Below, piece after piece: positions 61,537-64,000 of a DNA stretch of 64,000 nucleotides. Both the position numbers and the translations under genes were made by a program. Origin of the DNA: Streptomyces dioscori (GTDB taxonomy: Bacteria > Actinomycetota > Actinomycetes > Streptomycetales > Streptomycetaceae); assembly GCF_003024195.1 (NCBI RefSeq), contig NZ_KZ679051.1:245790-309789 (forward strand), written 5' to 3'. Within the stretch, counting starts at the first letter, position 1. Every line of letters begins with the position of its first letter. The notes below the pieces were generated by a model. It made no database searches, was not told the origin of the DNA, and worked only from the letters and a program-made list of their open reading frames with translations.

Positions 61537-62196
61537 TCAGGCCACTGACAGGAGGATCGCCAGCAGGACGGCTCCGGCCGCCGCGGGGGCCATGACCTCG
61601 TAGGCCCAGCGCACCGAGACGTCGCCCTGGGCCTGCGGGTCCTTGCCGCGGGCCTCGACCAGTTCGCGCAGCTCGTCGATGATCTGGTCGCCCTGGGCAC
61701 GTACGGGGCCGGTGGCGACCGCGGCGGGGTGCGGGGCCGGGCGGGTCTGGCGGGTCTGGCCGCGGGCCTCCTTACGGGCCGCCCGGTTGCGGGCCCGCAG
61801 GGAGACCGGCACGGCCCAGACCTGGTACTTGGTGCCGGTCTTGTCGAGTACCTCGTTCGAGTAGCCGGACCTGAACGCCTCGACCGTTCCCCAGGGCAGC
61901 GTGATCACCCGGAAGGGGTTACGGATACGCATGCGCTGCTCGTTCGCGTGGACGGCGGGGCGCAGGGTGAAGGCGGCGACCAGGGGGACCAGCACGAGCA
62001 GTGTGGCCAGCGCGACCCAGGGGGTGCGGCCCTCGCCCGTGAGCAGCGCGTCGATGCCGAGCCAGGCCGCGATGCCGAGCAGCAGGGCGCCGCCCGCGAC
62101 ACCGGACGGGGACCGGTAGACCCTGTCCTTGAACTGGGGTTCCGCCGGGGGGTGCGGGGCGTCCGGTGCGGGTGGCTGGTGGTCCGGGGTCGTCAT
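61537..62196 (-). CDS. PH-domain membrane protein
   Basis: A 219-residue protein. After a Pro/His-rich N-terminus two membrane helices (about 35-55 and 60-80) are followed by a PH-like fold (MRIRNPFRVITLPWGTVEAFRS) and a basic linker; a last helix lies at the C-terminus. Such two-helix/PH proteins are common in actinomycetes with no known role. The ATG at 62196 has a CAGAAT ending 6 nt upstream, so it may also be leaderless. Confidence 0.8.
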   Translation of the reverse strand: MTTPDHQPPAPDAPHPPAEPQFKDRVYRSPSGVAGGALLLGIAAWLGIDALLTGEGRTPWVALATLLVLVPLVAAFTLRPAVHANEQRMRIRNPFRVITLPWGTVEAFRSGYSNEVLDKTGTKYQVWAVPVSLRARNRAARKEARGQTRQTRPAPHPAAVATGPVRAQGDQIIDELRELVEARGKDPQAQGDVSVRWAYEVMAPAAAGAVLLAILLSVA

Positions 62197-62313
62197 ACCC
62201 CGATTCTGCCTGACCGTCCCCTTGGGGGTCGCTCCGCGGGTGGGGCCGTTGCCGCGTGCGGGCCCGCCGGGGCGTCCCACGCCCCATCCGGACCCGCCCG
62301 AGGCGTCGCCACC

Positions 62314-62564
62314 TGCGGGGCGATGGGGGCGGGCGGCGCCGTTCCCCGCGCCCCCATCGGGGCCCAGCCGGAGCGTTGTCGGCTGCAGCGGCGTGGGGGT
62401 TGCCCGCGCCGTTCCTCGCGCCCCTGTCGGGGCACGGCCGGGGCGTTGTCGGCTGCGGGGCGGTGGGGGTTGCCCGCGCCGTTCCTCGCGCCCCTTGCGG
62501 GGCTCGGCCGGGGCGCCCCGTCAGGGGCGCGGGGAACTGCGCGGCCGACCCCCACGCCGCTGCA
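62314..62564. repeat. Cluster of four family 1 repeats in a divergent promoter region
   Basis: Three copies in minus orientation (about 62314-62356, 62385-62425, 62453-62495) and one in plus (62524-62564). The minus copies have variant cores (GCGAGGAACGGCGCG type). They fill the gap between the PH-domain gene and deoC, an unusual position since both 5' ends face it. Confidence 0.8.
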
Positions 62565-62592
62565 GGCGAACGCACCCGGGGGTATACAGCCG

Positions 62593-62611
62593 CTACGCGC
62601 GTAGATATGCT
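62593..62611 (+). promoter_or_regulatory. CTACGCGCGTAG operator and -10 of deoC
   Basis: The perfect 12-bp palindrome (62593-62604) identical to that of the PNP gene sits directly before TATGCT (62606-62611), a good -10. A repressor bound here would block open-complex formation. The -10 ends 6 nt before GTG 62618. Confidence 0.65.
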
Positions 62612-62617
62612 CGGGTG

Positions 62618-63583
62618 GTGACCATGCCCACCACTGCACCCCCCGCAGCCCACGCATTCACGGACGTGACCGCGTCAGACAGCACCCTGCGCCGCTTCCT
62701 GCACGGGCTGCCCGGCGTGGACACGGTCGGTCTGGAGGCGCGTGCCGCCGCCCTCGGCACCCGTTCGATCAAGACGACCGCGAAGGCGTACGCCATCGAC
62801 CTCGCCATCTCGATGGTCGACCTGACGACGCTGGAAGGCGCGGACACCCCCGGCAAGGTCCGGGCGCTCGGCGCCAAGGCCGTCCACCCGGACCCCACGG
62901 ACCGCACCGCCCCGACGACCGCCGCCGTCTGCGTCTACCCCGACATGGTGGCCGCCGCGAAGGAGGCCGTCGCCGGCTCCGGCGTGCTGGTCGCCTCCGT
63001 GGCGACCGCCTTCCCGGCCGGCCGCGCCGCGCTCGACGTGAAGCTGGCCGACGTGCGCGACGCCGTCGCCGCGGGCGCCGACGAGATCGACATGGTCATC
63101 GACCGCGGCGCGTTCCTCGCGGGCAGGTACCTGAAGGTGTACGACGAGATCGTCGCCGTGAAGGAGGCCTCGGGCGCCGCCCGCCTGAAGGTCATCTTCG
63201 AGACCGGCGAGCTGTCGACGTACGACAACATCCGGCGCGCGAGCTGGCTCGGCATGCTGGCGGGCGCGGACTTCATCAAGACGTCGACGGGCAAGGTCGC
63301 CGTCAACGCGACCCCCGCGAACACGCTCCTGATGCTGGAGGCCGTCCGCGACTTCCGCGCGCAGACCGGGATCCAGGTCGGGGTGAAGCCCGCCGGCGGT
63401 ATCCGCACCACGAAGGACGCCGTCAAGTTCCTGGTGCTGGTCAACGAGACGGCGGGCACGGACTGGCTGGACAACCACTGGTTCCGCTTCGGCGCCTCCT
63501 CGCTCCTCAACGACCTGCTGATGCAGCGCCAGAAACTGGCCACCGGCCGCTACTCCGGCCCCGACTACGTGACGGTGGACTGA
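62618..63583 (+). CDS. deoC: Deoxyribose-phosphate aldolase
   Basis: A 321-residue class I aldolase cleaving deoxyribose-5-phosphate to acetaldehyde and glyceraldehyde-3-phosphate. The Schiff-base lysine is in DFIKTSTGK, the second lysine in VGVKPAGGIRT, and DEIDMVIDRG is the conserved core strand. GTG 62618 is chosen because of the -10 spacing; ATG 62624 is the alternative. The aldehyde dehydrogenase follows 5 bp after the stop, so acetaldehyde can be oxidised on the spot. Confidence 0.93.
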   Translation: MTMPTTAPPAAHAFTDVTASDSTLRRFLHGLPGVDTVGLEARAAALGTRSIKTTAKAYAIDLAISMVDLTTLEGADTPGKVRALGAKAVHPDPTDRTAPTTAAVCVYPDMVAAAKEAVAGSGVLVASVATAFPAGRAALDVKLADVRDAVAAGADEIDMVIDRGAFLAGRYLKVYDEIVAVKEASGAARLKVIFETGELSTYDNIRRASWLGMLAGADFIKTSTGKVAVNATPANTLLMLEAVRDFRAQTGIQVGVKPAGGIRTTKDAVKFLVLVNETAGTDWLDNHWFRFGASSLLNDLLMQRQKLATGRYSGPDYVTVD

Positions 63584-63588
63584 TCCAC

Positions 63589-64000
63589 ATGGCTTCCGAA
63601 ATGGTTTCCGCGAAGGCTTCCGCATTCGCCTACGCGCCGGCGCCCGAGTCCCGCTCCGTCGTCGACATCGCGCCCTCGTACGGCCTGTTCATCGACGGCG
63701 AGTTCACCGAGGCCGCCGACGGCAAGGTCTTCAAGACCGTCAGCCCGAGCACCGAAGAGGTCCTGTCCGAGGTCGCCCGGGCGGGCGAGGCGGACGTCGA
63801 CCGCGCGGTCGGGGCCGCCCGCCGGGCCTTCGGGAAGTGGTCCGCGCTGCCCGGCTCCGAGCGCGCCAAGTACCTGTTCCGTATCGCCCGGATCATCCAG
63901 GAGCGCAGCCGCGAGCTGGCGGTCCTGGAGACGCTGGACAACGGAAAGCCCATCAAGGAGACGAGGGACGCCGACCTCCCCCTGGTGGCGGCGCACTTCT
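63589..64000 (+). CDS. Aldehyde dehydrogenase, 5' part only
   Basis: The first 137 residues of an ALDH-family enzyme. FIDGEFTEAADGKVFKTVSPST and ETLDNGKPIKETRDAD are typical N-terminal ALDH blocks. The catalytic cysteine and glutamate lie beyond the window. It starts 5 bp after the deoC stop without a strong ribosome binding site, implying translational coupling. Acetaldehyde from DeoC is the expected substrate. Confidence 0.88.
   Translation, partial: MASEMVSAKASAFAYAPAPESRSVVDIAPSYGLFIDGEFTEAADGKVFKTVSPSTEEVLSEVARAGEADVDRAVGAARRAFGKWSALPGSERAKYLFRIARIIQERSRELAVLETLDNGKPIKETRDADLPLVAAHF

Overview
The window is chromosomal DNA from a Streptomyces or a very close relative. GC content is very high with strong GC bias at third codon positions. 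Many genes start with GTG or TTG, and several have a TANNNT element directly upstream of the start codon and no ribosome binding site. The gene set is typically actinobacterial: mycothiol S-conjugate amidase, AccA2/PccB/PccE acyl-CoA carboxylase, a class III adenylate cyclase, an LAxTG surface protein and many secreted proteins. From memory, the gene order resembles the S. coelicolor SCO4967 to SCO4913 region read in reverse. No database search was run.

Layout. 1-6.7 kb: end of a thioredoxin-fold protein gene, then an atypical block with a short large-serine-recombinase gene divergent from a 1073-aa NB-ARC/TPR (STAND) ATPase gene. 6.8-9.3 kb: mca, a small membrane protein, DUF4307 and greA. 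9.3-18.2 kb: a two-gene drug-export ABC operon behind a clear operator-like inverted repeat, threonine ammonia-lyase, a MarR regulator, a sigma-like/membrane-protein gene pair, cystathionine gamma-synthase and msrA. 18.4-26.5 kb: small oxidoreductases with HxlR and MmyB-type regulators, an Mrr-nuclease/TerD fusion and a monooxygenase/truncated-hemoglobin fusion. 26.6-37 kb: a large secreted subtilase, a MacB-type ABC pair, an L,D-transpeptidase lipoprotein, a sortase substrate, and a cold-shock protein/RNA helicase pair. 37-49 kb: hutH, a GAF-GGDEF protein, an enoyl-CoA hydratase, adenylate cyclase, birA, pccB-pccE, an SGNH hydrolase, a 42-aa membrane protein and maf. 49-64 kb: accA2, TetR and DeoR regulators, an LpdA-type quinone reductase, purine nucleoside phosphorylase, phosphosugar mutase, a secreted metalloprotease, two PH-domain membrane proteins, deoC and the start of an aldehyde dehydrogenase gene.

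Functional groupings. AccA2, PccB, PccE and BirA together can make and biotinylate an acyl-CoA carboxylase. The right end reads as a nucleoside-salvage route: PNP, a phosphosugar (possibly phosphopentose) mutase, DeoC and an aldehyde dehydrogenase. The PNP and deoC promoters share one perfect 12-bp palindrome, and a DeoR-family regulator lies nearby with a near-match upstream. The secreted and envelope functions (subtilase, metalloprotease, L,D-transpeptidase, LADTG protein, lipoprotein-type ABC) suit a mycelial Gram-positive soil organism.

At least two dispersed intergenic repeat families occur throughout, mostly at gene 3' ends. No rRNA, tRNA, CRISPR array or insertion sequence was recognised. 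The best candidates for something undescribed are the shared nucleoside operator, the Mrr-TerD fusion protein, the STAND ATPase beside the recombinase, and the palindrome in front of the 42-aa membrane protein.
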